Assembly: GCA_004362315.1 (NCBI GenBank)
Contig: SNWL01000007.1
Span: 473,411-537,410, forward strand
Length of the DNA: 64,000 nt
Source: Mycobacterium sp. BK086
Lineage (GTDB): Bacteria > Actinomycetota > Actinomycetes > Mycobacteriales > Mycobacteriaceae
Reading direction: 5' to 3'
Part shown: one piece after another, positions 22,836-31,583 of the stretch
Numbering within the stretch: the first letter of the stretch is position 1
How the letters are laid out: every line of letters begins with the position of its first letter
Made by a program: the position numbers and the translations under genes
The notes under the pieces: model-generated
The model's input: the letters and a program-made list of their open reading frames with translations, nothing else
Told to the model about the DNA's origin: nothing
Databases searched by the model: none

Positions 22836-23669
22836 ATGCGAGATAGGGCCATTTTGACCATCACCGACTACGACGTCCGTTCCCTGTACCTCGACCTGCT
22901 CCGTCGCAACCTGACCAGGTTCGGGATGCATGAGCGGATGCCCTCGGATTGGCCGTTGCGGCGACGTCTCCTGCTGAAGGCGGCGAACACCTTCGGCCCC
23001 AAACTCCGCGGCGCCGGGGTTCGTGATCAGAACTATCGCGAGGCGGGCCTGGACTGGCCGGCCGAGGCCGAGACGATGATCGGTATGAAGCGGCTCACCA
23101 GCCTGCAGGAGTGCGTCGAGACCGTCATTGCCGACGACGTCCCCGGCGATCTCGTCGAGACCGGTGTGTGGCGCGGCGGCGCGTGCATCCTGATGCGTGC
23201 GGTGCTGGCGGCCTACGGAGATCGGACGCGCAACGTCTGGCTGTGTGACTCCTTCCAGGGCGTCCCGCGCTCCGATACCGAGAATTACAAGGCGGACAAA
23301 GGAATTCACGCCGAAATCGTTTCGGGCATCCTGGGCGTGTCAGAGGCCGATGTCAGGAAGAACTTCGAGCGCTACGGGCTCCTGGACGACCAAGTCCGTT
23401 TCCTCCCAGGCTGGTTCAAGGACACGCTGCATGACGCCCCGATCGAGGCCATCTCGGTGCTGCGACTCGACGGCGATCTCTACGAGTCCACGATTCAGGC
23501 CCTCGATGCGCTGTACCCGCGGCTGTCACCCGGCGGGTTCTGCATCGTCGATGACTACCTGGCCGTGAAAGCGTGCGAACAAGCCGTCACCGACTACCGC
23601 ACCAAGCACGGGATCACCGAGGAAATCGTCGACATCGATGGCACGGGCGTGCTGTGGCGCAAGAAGTGA
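22836..23669 (+). CDS. TylF/MycF-type sugar O-methyltransferase
   Basis: This 277-residue S-adenosylmethionine-dependent enzyme has the TylF/MycF signatures: DLVETGVWRGGACILMRAV (SAM-binding loop), CDSFQGVP, LRLDGDLYESTI and IVDDY, which supply the metal-binding acidic residues. Related enzymes methylate 6-deoxyhexose hydroxyls in macrolides and the rhamnose and fucose residues of mycobacterial GPLs. A TANNNT box (TAGACT, 22812-22817) lies just upstream, so it may have its own promoter, or it may be read with the preceding glycosyltransferase (75-base gap). Length and motifs are complete. Confidence 0.88.
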   Translation: MRDRAILTITDYDVRSLYLDLLRRNLTRFGMHERMPSDWPLRRRLLLKAANTFGPKLRGAGVRDQNYREAGLDWPAEAETMIGMKRLTSLQECVETVIADDVPGDLVETGVWRGGACILMRAVLAAYGDRTRNVWLCDSFQGVPRSDTENYKADKGIHAEIVSGILGVSEADVRKNFERYGLLDDQVRFLPGWFKDTLHDAPIEAISVLRLDGDLYESTIQALDALYPRLSPGGFCIVDDYLAVKACEQAVTDYRTKHGITEEIVDIDGTGVLWRKK

Positions 23670-23699
23670 CGACTGGCTCGTCGTCTTCGCAACTCGCAC

Positions 23700-24692
23700 A
23701 TGCCTGACGGCGAAGGCCTGCTACGGATCGGCATTCTGGGCACCGCCCGCGTCGCGCCCGCGGCCCTGATCAAGCCGGCCGCGAAAAACGCCGAGGTCGT
23801 CGTTGCCGCGGTGGCCGCTCGTGATGCAACGCGGGCCGGGGAATTCGCCGCCAAACACGGCATCGCCAAGGCCTACGACAGTTATGAAGCGCTGATCGCC
23901 GATCCCGATGTGGATGCGGTGTACAACCCACTGCCGAATGCCTTGCACGGTAGGTGGACTCGGGCCGCGCTCGAAGCGGGCAAGCATGTTCTGTGTGAGA
24001 AGCCGTTCATGGCCAATGCGACCGAGGCCCGCGAGATCGCCGCTCTTGCGGTGGCATCGGACCGTGTGGTGATGGAGGCATTCCACTACCGGTATCACCC
24101 CTTCGCGGCGCGCGTCGAGCAGATCATCGCCTCGGGCGAGCTGGGCACACTGCAGCGGGTGGAGGCGGCCGACTGCTATTGGCTGCGGAACTCGTCGGCG
24201 AACGCCTACAACTACGCCCTGGGCGGCGGTTCGCTCATGGATCTCGGTAGCTACGTGGTCGACATGCTCCGCACGTTCGGCGGCTCCACCCCGGAAGTTG
24301 TTTCCGCACAAGCGAAACTGCGCGGGCCCCAGGTGGATCGGGCGATGACGGCCGAGCTGCGATTCGCAGAAGGGCACACCGGGCGGCTGCACTGCTCGCT
24401 GTGGTCGAAAACCCCGCCGCACTACACCGCGAAGATCATCGGTGATCGAGGCCAGCTGCGACTGCACCCGATCACCCCGTACCAACAGTTCTCGGTCCGA
24501 TCTGCCGACGGCAATCGGGTGGAGCGCTTTTTCAAGGCCCGCCCGACCTACGAGTATCAGCTGGAGGCCTTCGCTGCGGCCGTGCTGCGTGGCGAACCGG
24601 TGAAAACGACTGCGGCAGAGGGGGTCGAGAACATGACGGTGATCGACGCGATCTACCGTGCTGCCGGTCTTGAGGTCCGCCAGCCGGCCTAG
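23700..24692 (+). CDS. Gfo/Idh/MocA-family sugar oxidoreductase 1
   Basis: This 330-residue NAD(P)-dependent oxidoreductase has an N-terminal Rossmann fold (RIGILGTARVAPAAL), the family EKP motif in VLCEKPF with the catalytic Lys, and LMDLGSY providing the Asp-Tyr pattern seen in glucose-fructose oxidoreductase-like members. It likely reduces or oxidises a keto group on a sugar or sugar nucleotide. It is one of three paralogues here (others at 29371 and 30453). Its stop codon overlaps the stop of the convergent hydrolase gene within a shared CTAG. No clear ribosome-binding site precedes the ATG. Confidence 0.85.
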   Translation: MPDGEGLLRIGILGTARVAPAALIKPAAKNAEVVVAAVAARDATRAGEFAAKHGIAKAYDSYEALIADPDVDAVYNPLPNALHGRWTRAALEAGKHVLCEKPFMANATEAREIAALAVASDRVVMEAFHYRYHPFAARVEQIIASGELGTLQRVEAADCYWLRNSSANAYNYALGGGSLMDLGSYVVDMLRTFGGSTPEVVSAQAKLRGPQVDRAMTAELRFAEGHTGRLHCSLWSKTPPHYTAKIIGDRGQLRLHPITPYQQFSVRSADGNRVERFFKARPTYEYQLEAFAAAVLRGEPVKTTAAEGVENMTVIDAIYRAAGLEVRQPA

Positions 24693-25453
24693 ACGATCGC
24701 AGACGGTAGCGGGCTCAGCGAGAGCCAGGCGTCCGCGGTGCGGGCGAAGAGGTCTGGATTGTGCAGCGGCCAATCGTGGCGCATCCCCTGTGCGAGTCTG
24801 TCGACTCCGTTGGGCATCGGCCGCGCCAGTGCTGCCGCCCACCGGCGGATGACGCGCAATTCCTCGCTGCCGGTGACGAATAGCGTTGGTACATAAGACG
24901 TGTCGAGCCCTCGTGGCACCGTGAACCCCGCTGACGCCATGGCGATATGGGCGAGCTGTGCACCCGAGTTCAGGCGGGCATCGTCGCGGTAGCCCGGGTT
25001 CTGGGCTGCGTGGTGAGTGTCCCAGTGACGGGTGATCAGTAACCATCGCAACAGGGTGGCGCGCGCGGCCAGCCCGGCCAGCCGTCGCGTGAGCGGTACT
25101 GCGGGCCACGTGTTGATGAATGTGCTGCTGAGCACGGCCCTGTCGATCAGCTGTGGCTGGGTCGCCAGCAGCTGGACGCCGACCTGGGCGCCGAGCGAGA
25201 AGCCGACCAGGTGTGCCCGGCCGGCGCTGACTCGGGTGCGAATGAGCTCGGCCACCGCTTCGGCGGCTCGTCCCATCTCAAACGGTCCGTGCTGAAAGCT
25301 CTTGCCGTACTGGGGCAAATCGGGGACAAGGCAGTGATAGTGCTGCATCCGCATCACCACCGGCTCCCACGTCCAGCCGCTCATCAGCCCGCCGTGCAGG
25401 AAGACGACGGCGGGCGCCCCGACTGGACCGGACTCGCGCACGAACAGGTCCAC
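24689..25453 (-). CDS. Alpha/beta hydrolase
   Basis: This protein has 254 residues from a GTG at 25453, ten bases after the upstream GMC gene stops; the frame extends to 25498 but would then overlap the GMC gene. HGGLMSGWTW is the oxyanion-hole region and GFSLGAQ holds the nucleophile Ser. It is a serine hydrolase, perhaps an esterase or editing thioesterase for the lipid pathway; nothing in the sequence fixes the substrate. It appears to be the last gene of a minus-strand unit GT4-GMC-hydrolase. Confidence 0.78.
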   Translation of the reverse strand: MDLFVRESGPVGAPAVVFLHGGLMSGWTWEPVVMRMQHYHCLVPDLPQYGKSFQHGPFEMGRAAEAVAELIRTRVSAGRAHLVGFSLGAQVGVQLLATQPQLIDRAVLSSTFINTWPAVPLTRRLAGLAARATLLRWLLITRHWDTHHAAQNPGYRDDARLNSGAQLAHIAMASAGFTVPRGLDTSYVPTLFVTGSEELRVIRRWAAALARPMPNGVDRLAQGMRHDWPLHNPDLFARTADAWLSLSPLPSAIV

Positions 25454-25463
25454 GGCTGCGATG

Positions 25464-27113
25464 TTAGTTGGCGAAATGCGCCTCGTTGATGTGCTCACCG
25501 ACGCGCAAGGCGTTGGCGGCGATGGTCAGGCTCGGGTTGATGCCGCTGCTGGACGGGAAGAACGATGCGTCCACCACATAGAGGTTGTCCACCTCGTGCG
25601 CCCGGTTCTCCGCGTTCAGCACGCTGTTCGACGGATCGGTGCCGAATCGCACCGTGCCGCAGACGTGGCCCAACGTCCCGTTGTTCTCACCTGTGCGCAA
25701 GGTCAGTGTGCGGAACGGCCGCAACACCTCTTTGAGCGCGCCGAGGAACACCTCGCGGCGGTCCTTCTCGTTCGCGTGCATGCGGTATTGAAGGCGCAGC
25801 CGCTGGCGACCGTCCACACTGGGCTGATCGCTCGGCAGCACCCGGTTGTCCCGGTAGGGCAGGTCTTCCATGATCGCGGCGAGCACCAACCCGCCGCTGA
25901 TCACCCGGTCGTAGATCGGGCGCGCGAAGGGGCTTGTCCAGCGCAACGCCTTTGACACCATGCCGGGCTGGTTCATCATCATGTCGATGGGGGCCAACGA
26001 GGCCATCGAGCTGGCCGACTGCACGGTGCCGTACTTCTGTCCGTCGATGAAATAGAAATCGTTGAGGCCGATCTCTTTGTTCTCGGCGGTGATCTTGCTG
26101 CCCCGTTGCGGCCAGATCTCGATCCAGTCCATCACGTGGCGCATCAGGTTGCGCCCCACCATGTCTGACCCGTTGGCAAGTCCGCGCGACCAGTCTCCGG
26201 ACCGGGAATTCAGCAACAACACCGGAGTGGCCAGCGCTCCGGCGGCCAGCACGACGACTTTCGCCTTGAGCGACAGCATGTCGTTGCGGCGTTGACAGAT
26301 CACCCGCTGCACCCGGTTGCGGTCCGCCTCGAGGCGCAAGACCCGGCACTCGGCCAGCAGCGCAGCGCCGTACTCGGTGACGGCGGGCAGCACACCGGCG
26401 CGGCCACCATCGTTCTTGCAGCCCTTGGCACAGAGGTAGGCCTGACACGTCGCGCAGTCGTCGGTGTAGTCACAGGCCATCGGCAGGTGATAGGGATGCA
26501 GTCCGCGTCCCGACAGGTAGTTGACCAGCGGCTGGTTGTCGGCCGAAAAGGGCGGTGCGGCGGGCAGTCCGACGTCGGCGGCCTCGGGGCGCAGGGGATC
26601 GGCATCGCCCCGAACCCCGAGCAATTTCTCGGCTTCGGAATACCACGGCGCCAGCTCTTTGTAGGAGATCGGCCAGGCCTCCGGCACAGTGGATTCGCCG
26701 GGGTCGATGAAGAACTGCCGTGGCGTGAAATCGTCGACGAAGAACCGTTCGCAGACCATGCCGTAGAGCGCAGACGATCCGCCGGGGCCCGCGCCGATGT
26801 ACGGCACGAACTTGCGCGGGCGACGCCCGCTGATATCGGTGATTTCGTCGTTGCTCCGGCCGGCGCGAGCCAGCGTCTCGTAATAGGTCTTCTTCGACCG
26901 CGATGCCTGCGGTTCGGCGATCTCGGGCATCGCCGCGCGGATCGTGCCCGGTGTCCCTGGCAGCGTCGAGTGGCCTTTTTCCACGAACAGCACCCGGCGG
27001 CCCGCGCGTGCCAGCCGCTGACCGAGCATGCCGCCGCCCATACCGGCACCCACGACGATCACATCCCACTCGACGCGTTCGGCTTCGCGCCCAGTCACTT
27101 CGCCGTCAGGCAC
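25464..27113 (-). CDS. GMC-family flavin oxidoreductase 1
   Basis: This protein has 549 residues. The N-terminal FAD-binding motif is VIVVGAGMGGGML followed by VLFVEKG, and the C-terminal GMC block is SSGINPSLTIAANALR. A cysteine cluster occurs at about residues 213-235 (CDYTDDCATCQAYLCAKGC), of the CxxC...C..GC type found in some GMC and long-chain alcohol oxidases; it may be structural or bind a metal centre. The enzyme would oxidise an alcohol, possibly a sugar hydroxyl to a keto group. The GTG start has AAGGAG seven bases upstream. A close paralogue lies at 37511-39151, and both share related upstream DNA. Confidence 0.85.
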   Translation of the reverse strand: MPDGEVTGREAERVEWDVIVVGAGMGGGMLGQRLARAGRRVLFVEKGHSTLPGTPGTIRAAMPEIAEPQASRSKKTYYETLARAGRSNDEITDISGRRPRKFVPYIGAGPGGSSALYGMVCERFFVDDFTPRQFFIDPGESTVPEAWPISYKELAPWYSEAEKLLGVRGDADPLRPEAADVGLPAAPPFSADNQPLVNYLSGRGLHPYHLPMACDYTDDCATCQAYLCAKGCKNDGGRAGVLPAVTEYGAALLAECRVLRLEADRNRVQRVICQRRNDMLSLKAKVVVLAAGALATPVLLLNSRSGDWSRGLANGSDMVGRNLMRHVMDWIEIWPQRGSKITAENKEIGLNDFYFIDGQKYGTVQSASSMASLAPIDMMMNQPGMVSKALRWTSPFARPIYDRVISGGLVLAAIMEDLPYRDNRVLPSDQPSVDGRQRLRLQYRMHANEKDRREVFLGALKEVLRPFRTLTLRTGENNGTLGHVCGTVRFGTDPSNSVLNAENRAHEVDNLYVVDASFFPSSSGINPSLTIAANALRVGEHINEAHFAN

Positions 27114-27188
27114 TATCGAGCTCCTTGTTGAGATGGCCCACTCGGTCCGCTTGAAACTCGGCCTGGTTCCGGGCGATTCGGGATGCTA

Positions 27189-28358
27189 TCAACGCAGCCC
27201 GAGATACGTGGCGAGTTCGTCGTCGTGGCGGTCACGGCCGAAGCGCTGCGACGATTCCAGCGCTCCCTTGGCGAGGCCGCGGCGCAGGTCCTCGTCGGCT
27301 TCCAGCGTCATGAGGTTGGCCGCCAGTGCGTGTGCGTCGCCGACCGGGCTGAGCAGTCCGGCGACGCCGGGTTCGATGATCTCTGGCGTGCCGCCGGAGT
27401 TCGTCCCGCATACCGGCAGGCCGGCCCGCATGGCTTCGACGGTCACGCGGCCGAATGCCTCGCTCTGGCTGCACATCAGGCCGACGTGGGCGGCGGCCCA
27501 GTGTGGTCGCAGGTCGCGGGTGGGTTCGTGAATGGTCAGCAGATCGCCGACGCCCAAGCGTTCGGCGAGGCCCTGCAGGGGCTGGTGACCACCGGCGCCG
27601 ACCAGCGTCAGCTCGATGTCGACACCGGCCTTCCTGGCGACGGCGATCGCCTCGATCGCCAGGTTCTGGCCCTTCGCCTCGGAGAAGTAGCCGACCAGGA
27701 TGGTCCGCATCCGCTCGCCGGGCTGCCGCTCCGGGGGCGTGCCCAGTTCGGTGTCGACGACGGGGTAGAGCACGCGGGTCTTCATCGTCGGGTCCAGCGC
27801 CAGCATCGCCTGCTCGACGGCGTGCGAATTGCAGATCGCCAGCTCCGACAGCCGACCGACCATGCGGACAGTTCTGCGGTAGCCGAACAGGAACCAGATC
27901 TGGTGGTCGTCACGCCCGAACTCGCGCACGATCCAGTAGTGCGGGATGCGGAGGATCTTCGCGGCGATCGCGTGCGACGGAATCGTCATGGTGTTGGTCA
28001 GGACCATCGTCGGGCGCCGCCGGAGGAAAAGCACCAATGCGCCCACGATGCCGGGCAGGAGGATCGCGGTATAGGGCAGCCAGCCGACCAGTGCGTGGGG
28101 ATCGGCGAACTTCCACCGCGACCATTTGCCAAAACCCCACCATGGCGTCCAGGCGATTTTGGCTTCGATACCGTCTTCGGCGCATCGTTGCGCCACGTCA
28201 CCCTTCTGCGGGACGACCGCGATGACGTCCGCGTCCGGGCGCTCGTTCCGAATCGCCAGCAGCATGTCGCGGAATCCGACCACGCCGCCGCCGCCCCATT
28301 TGCTGACGTTTGAGACGACCACGACCCGGGGTGCGGGGCTGTCGCTGGCGTCAAACAC
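27189..28358 (-). CDS. GT4-family glycosyltransferase
   Basis: This 389-residue protein has a GT-B fold of the GT4 type. VSNVSKWGGGGVVGF opens the acceptor domain; VGYFSEAKGQNL and the E-x7-E segment EAFGRVTVEAM mark the nucleotide-sugar donor site. It differs in family from the six GT1-type enzymes of the window and probably adds a different sugar, such as a hexose, mannose-like unit or pentose. A short hydrophobic stretch (about residues 90-112, LPYTAILLPGIVGALVLFL) may associate with the membrane. The GTG start follows a TANNNT box by six bases. Confidence 0.87.
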   Translation of the reverse strand: MFDASDSPAPRVVVVSNVSKWGGGGVVGFRDMLLAIRNERPDADVIAVVPQKGDVAQRCAEDGIEAKIAWTPWWGFGKWSRWKFADPHALVGWLPYTAILLPGIVGALVLFLRRRPTMVLTNTMTIPSHAIAAKILRIPHYWIVREFGRDDHQIWFLFGYRRTVRMVGRLSELAICNSHAVEQAMLALDPTMKTRVLYPVVDTELGTPPERQPGERMRTILVGYFSEAKGQNLAIEAIAVARKAGVDIELTLVGAGGHQPLQGLAERLGVGDLLTIHEPTRDLRPHWAAAHVGLMCSQSEAFGRVTVEAMRAGLPVCGTNSGGTPEIIEPGVAGLLSPVGDAHALAANLMTLEADEDLRRGLAKGALESSQRFGRDRHDDELATYLGLR

Positions 28359-28364
28359 GGGCAG

Positions 28365-28370
28365 AGTTTA
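28365..28370 (-). promoter_or_regulatory. Candidate -10 box for leaderless transcription of the GT4 gene
   Basis: TAAACT on the minus strand fits TANNNT and ends six bases before the GTG at 28358, so transcription could start at the first codon. No clear -35 box is seen. Confidence 0.45.
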
Positions 28371-28519
28371 TGCGACAACCCACCGGCCTTAATCCGTAAT
28401 CGGCGCTACGAAATGTCGGGTTGGCGTAGCCTTCTCCACGGCCACCCGAGGCCCTGGGCACGGCGAACTGATATTAGCTACGCCCGGAATCAAGCAGTTA
28501 TGCAAGGAGCACCTGTCCG

Positions 28520-29371
28520 ATGACTGACGTCATGCCGGTAACCGACACGGCGTTGGCGACGTTGTTCTGCCGCGCGAACGAAGCGCGCCGTGCCGACGCG
28601 ATCGTCCAGGATCCGATGGCGATCCGCTTGGTCGACTCGATGGACTACGACTTCAGCAAGTTCAAGCTCGGCTCCACCGATCGCCAAGACCTCGCGCTGC
28701 GCGCGCTGTCCTTTGACAATGGGGCCCGCCGCTACCTTTCGGCGCACCCGAAGGCCACCGTCGTCGCCCTCGGCGAGGGGATGCAGACCAGTTTCTGGCG
28801 CCTCGATGCCGCCGGTGTTGGCCATGAATTCCGTTGGCTGACAGTCGATTTCTCGCCCAACATCACGCTGCGCGAGCAGCTGTTGCCACCGTCGGACCGG
28901 ATGTCGGCGTGCGCCCAGTCGGTCCTTGATTTCAGCTGGATGGACCAGGTGGATCCCCAGCACGGCGTGTTCGTCACCGCCGAGGGTCTGCTGCCGTACC
29001 TGGAGCCCAGCGAGGCGCTCGACCTGATCGGGGAGTGCGCGGTGCGCTTCCCCGGTGGCCAGATGATGTTCGACCTGCCCCCCAAATCGCAGGCACTGCT
29101 CGCCGCCCGGCCCAAGTTGTGGACGGTGTTGCGCGGAGACTGGCCGAGGACGCCGTTCAGCCTCACCGTGCGTGAGCTGGCCAGGCTGGCCGACACCGTG
29201 CCCGGGGTTCGGGCGGTACACGACTTACCGCTGCCCCGGGGCCGTGGGCCGCTCTTCGATTCGCTGTTGCCGAAGACGCAGGGCCTGCCGATCCATCGCC
29301 CGCTTCGCCGGTGGGTCGGGATGAACTGGCCGACGATCGCGACATTGACCCTGCTGGAGTTCGACGACTAG
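28520..29371 (+). CDS. TcmP/LCMT-family O-methyltransferase
   Basis: This 283-residue protein is of the leucine carboxyl methyltransferase/TcmP type common in mycobacteria. ATVVALGEGMQTSFWRLD corresponds to the SAM-binding loop, WLTVDFSP to the acidic ribose-binding strand and GVFVTAEGLLPYLEP to the catalytic-side motif. Possible targets are a peptide carboxyl or a sugar hydroxyl or carboxyl. It could, for example, esterify a glucuronate made by the UGD encoded downstream, which is conjecture. It has a strong AAGGAG site at 28504-28509. Its TAG shares a base with the GTG of the next gene. Confidence 0.82.
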   Translation: MTDVMPVTDTALATLFCRANEARRADAIVQDPMAIRLVDSMDYDFSKFKLGSTDRQDLALRALSFDNGARRYLSAHPKATVVALGEGMQTSFWRLDAAGVGHEFRWLTVDFSPNITLREQLLPPSDRMSACAQSVLDFSWMDQVDPQHGVFVTAEGLLPYLEPSEALDLIGECAVRFPGGQMMFDLPPKSQALLAARPKLWTVLRGDWPRTPFSLTVRELARLADTVPGVRAVHDLPLPRGRGPLFDSLLPKTQGLPIHRPLRRWVGMNWPTIATLTLLEFDD

Positions 29372-30360
29372 TGGCAGAGCAGGTGCGGATCGGCATCCTG
29401 GGGGCAGCCCAGATCGCGCCCGCGGCGCTGATCGACCCGGCGAAGGACAACGTCGAGGTCGTGGTTGCCGCGGTGGCGGCCCGGGATGTAGTGCGGGCCC
29501 GGGCGTTCGCCGCCAAGCACGGCATAGCGAAGGTGCACGACAGCTATGAGGCGCTGATCTCCGACCCGGATGTGGATGCGATCTACAACCCGCTGCCAAA
29601 CGGCTTGCACGGCAAGTGGACTCGCGCGGCGATCGAGGCCGGCAAGCACGTGTTGTGTGAGAAGCCATTCACCGCCAATGCCGACGAGGCGCGAGAGATC
29701 GCGGCACTGGCCGCCACATCGGATCGCGTGGTGATGGAAGCGTTTCATTACCGCTATCACCCGTTCGCGTTGCGCGCCGAGGAGATCATCGCCTCGGGAG
29801 AGCTGGGCACCCTGCAGCGGGTGGACGTCGCCTTCTGTTTCCCGCTGCCGAAGTTCTCCGACATCCGCTACGACTACTCGCTGGCCGGTGGCGCCACCAT
29901 GGATGCCGGCTGCTATGCGGTCCACATGCTGCGCACGTTCGGGGGCGGCACTCCGGAAGTTGTTTCCGCACAAGCGAAGTTGCGAGATCCCAGGGTGGAT
30001 CGGGCCATGACGGCGCAGGTGCGCTTTCCCGCCGGGCATACCGGCCGATTGCGCTGTTCGATGTGGTCAGCCGACCTGTTGAGGATCAGCCTGCGGGTCA
30101 CCGGTGACCGCGGCGAGCTGTATGTGCTCAACCCGTTGCTGCCACATCTTTTTCATCGGTTCTCGGTGCGATCCGAACGGGGCAAGCGGGTCGAACGATT
30201 CCCGCGGCGCGCGACGTACGCCTATCAGCTGGATGCATTCGCCGCGGCGGTGTTGCGCGGCCAGCCGGTGCGCACGACGCCGCAGGACGCGATCGAAACC
30301 ATGACCGTCATCGACTCGGTCTACCGGGCCGCGGGCCTCCCGCTGCGCGAGCCGAGTTGA
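29371..30360 (+). CDS. Gfo/Idh/MocA-family sugar oxidoreductase 2
   Basis: This protein has 329 residues from the GTG at 29371, which overlaps the previous stop by one base; earlier in-frame starts lie inside the methyltransferase gene. It has the same pattern as paralogue 1: RIGILGAAQIAPAAL, CEKPF and TMDAGCY. It also shares a 26-base stretch (29953-29978) that is identical at DNA level to paralogue 1. It probably performs NAD(P)-linked keto-sugar reduction or oxidation. Translational coupling to the methyltransferase suggests that both act on the same sugar. Confidence 0.85.
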   Translation: MAEQVRIGILGAAQIAPAALIDPAKDNVEVVVAAVAARDVVRARAFAAKHGIAKVHDSYEALISDPDVDAIYNPLPNGLHGKWTRAAIEAGKHVLCEKPFTANADEAREIAALAATSDRVVMEAFHYRYHPFALRAEEIIASGELGTLQRVDVAFCFPLPKFSDIRYDYSLAGGATMDAGCYAVHMLRTFGGGTPEVVSAQAKLRDPRVDRAMTAQVRFPAGHTGRLRCSMWSADLLRISLRVTGDRGELYVLNPLLPHLFHRFSVRSERGKRVERFPRRATYAYQLDAFAAAVLRGQPVRTTPQDAIETMTVIDSVYRAAGLPLREPS

Positions 30361-30400
30361 CCCTGGTTGCTGACGGTAATGTCAATTCCGGCCATCGTTG

Positions 30401-30416
30401 CTAGAACGCGTTCTAG
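30401..30416. promoter_or_regulatory. Perfect 16-bp palindrome matching a KstR-type TetR operator
   Basis: CTAGAACGCGTTCTAG is perfectly self-complementary, and its inner 14 bases fit the KstR consensus TNNAACNNGTTNNA. It lies 37 bases before the ATG of Gfo/Idh 3 and overlaps a candidate -10 box (TAGTAT, 30414-30419), the geometry of a repressor site. KstR controls sterol-catabolism genes in mycobacteria; a role here is inferred from the motif alone, and another TetR-family protein could use the site. Confidence 0.65.
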
Positions 30417-30452
30417 TATCGCGGCGGCGGTTTGAACAGGGAGAGAGAAGTA

Positions 30453-31451
30453 ATGCCAGATAGCGCGGGCCGGGTACGGATCGGCATCTTGGGCGCGTCG
30501 AGCTTCGCGCCGACGACGATACTCAATCCGGCCAAGGACAACCGCGACGTCGTGGTGGCCGCGGTGGCATCCCGTGATCAGCCCAGCGCCGATGAATTCG
30601 CCGCCAAGTACGGCATTGCCAAGGCGTACGGCAGCTACGAGGCACTGCTCGACGATCCGGACCTCGATGCGATCTACGTCCTGGTGCCCACCAGCATGCA
30701 CGGTAAGTGGACCAAGTTGGCGCTGGACGCAGGCAGGCACGTCCTGGTGGAGAAGCCATTCACGGCCAACGCCGCCGAGGCCCAGGAAATCGCAGACCTG
30801 GACGCCAAGTCGGATCGGGTGGTGATGGAGGCGATCCAGTTTCGCCACCACCCGTTGACCCGCCGCGTCGAGCAGATCATCGCGTCGGGCGAGATCGGCA
30901 CACTGCGGCGGGTGGATGTCACCCTGTGCGTGATGCTGCCGACGTTCAAAGCCAACTGCTACAACTACGCGATGGCCGGCGGCGCCATGATGGACGCCGG
31001 CAGCTATGTGACCAACATGGCCCGGACCTTTGGCGGTTCCACCCCGGAAGTTGTTTCAGCACAGGCGAAATTGCAGAAGCCCCAGGTAGATCGCGCCATG
31101 ACGGCCGAACTGCGCTATGCGGGCGGTCACACCGGCCGGCTGCGCTGCGCGCTGTGGTCGGGGAACCTGTTCCGGGCGAGCGCGAAGATCGTCGGCGACG
31201 ACGGCGAGCTGCGCTGGCTCAGTCCCGCAGCGCCCAACCTGTTCCCGATGCTCTCGGTCCGGTCGGCCAACGGGAAGCGGTCCGAGCGCTTCTCCCGTCG
31301 CACCACCTACTCCTACCAACTGGAGGCGTTCGCAGGGGCGGTGCTGCGCGGCGAGCCGGTTCGGACGTCACCGTTGGACGCGGTCGAAAACATGAGCGTC
31401 ATCGACTCGGTCTATCGAGCGGCGGGCCTCCCGATCCGTGAGCCGAGCTGA
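30453..31451 (+). CDS. Gfo/Idh/MocA-family sugar oxidoreductase 3
   Basis: This protein has 332 residues from the ATG at 30453, preceded by AGGGAGAGAGAAG. The motifs are RIGILGASSFAPTTI, VLVEKPF (catalytic Lys) and MMDAGSY. It is the most divergent of the three local paralogues: it reads VLVEKPF where the others read VLCEKPF, and QFRHHPLTRRVEQ where they read HYRYHPF. The latter change lies in the substrate-side helix and suggests a different sugar. It has its own promoter region with a KstR-like operator, unlike the other two copies. Confidence 0.85.
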   Translation: MPDSAGRVRIGILGASSFAPTTILNPAKDNRDVVVAAVASRDQPSADEFAAKYGIAKAYGSYEALLDDPDLDAIYVLVPTSMHGKWTKLALDAGRHVLVEKPFTANAAEAQEIADLDAKSDRVVMEAIQFRHHPLTRRVEQIIASGEIGTLRRVDVTLCVMLPTFKANCYNYAMAGGAMMDAGSYVTNMARTFGGSTPEVVSAQAKLQKPQVDRAMTAELRYAGGHTGRLRCALWSGNLFRASAKIVGDDGELRWLSPAAPNLFPMLSVRSANGKRSERFSRRTTYSYQLEAFAGAVLRGEPVRTSPLDAVENMSVIDSVYRAAGLPIREPS

Positions 31452-31490
31452 TCGATGTGTACGGCCACCAGCAAGGCAGCTACCAGTTAG

Positions 31491-31541
31491 CCAAACGCTT
31501 ACTTGGCCGTCAAAAAACAGGCAATACTGGCCGGTGTTCCT
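31491..31541 (+). promoter_or_regulatory. Duplicated promoter-like element upstream of a GT1 gene, copy A
   Basis: This 51-base segment matches 39236-39286 at 42 of 51 positions without gaps, and both lie upstream of a GT1 glycosyltransferase. It includes a run of six A and a possible TTACTT-N18-AATACT promoter. The conservation suggests a shared control element or a duplicated promoter. Confidence 0.5.
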
Positions 31542-31583
31542 CGAGCGTGCGCGGGCCGAAGAGGCTGAGAGGCTAGATCTGCG

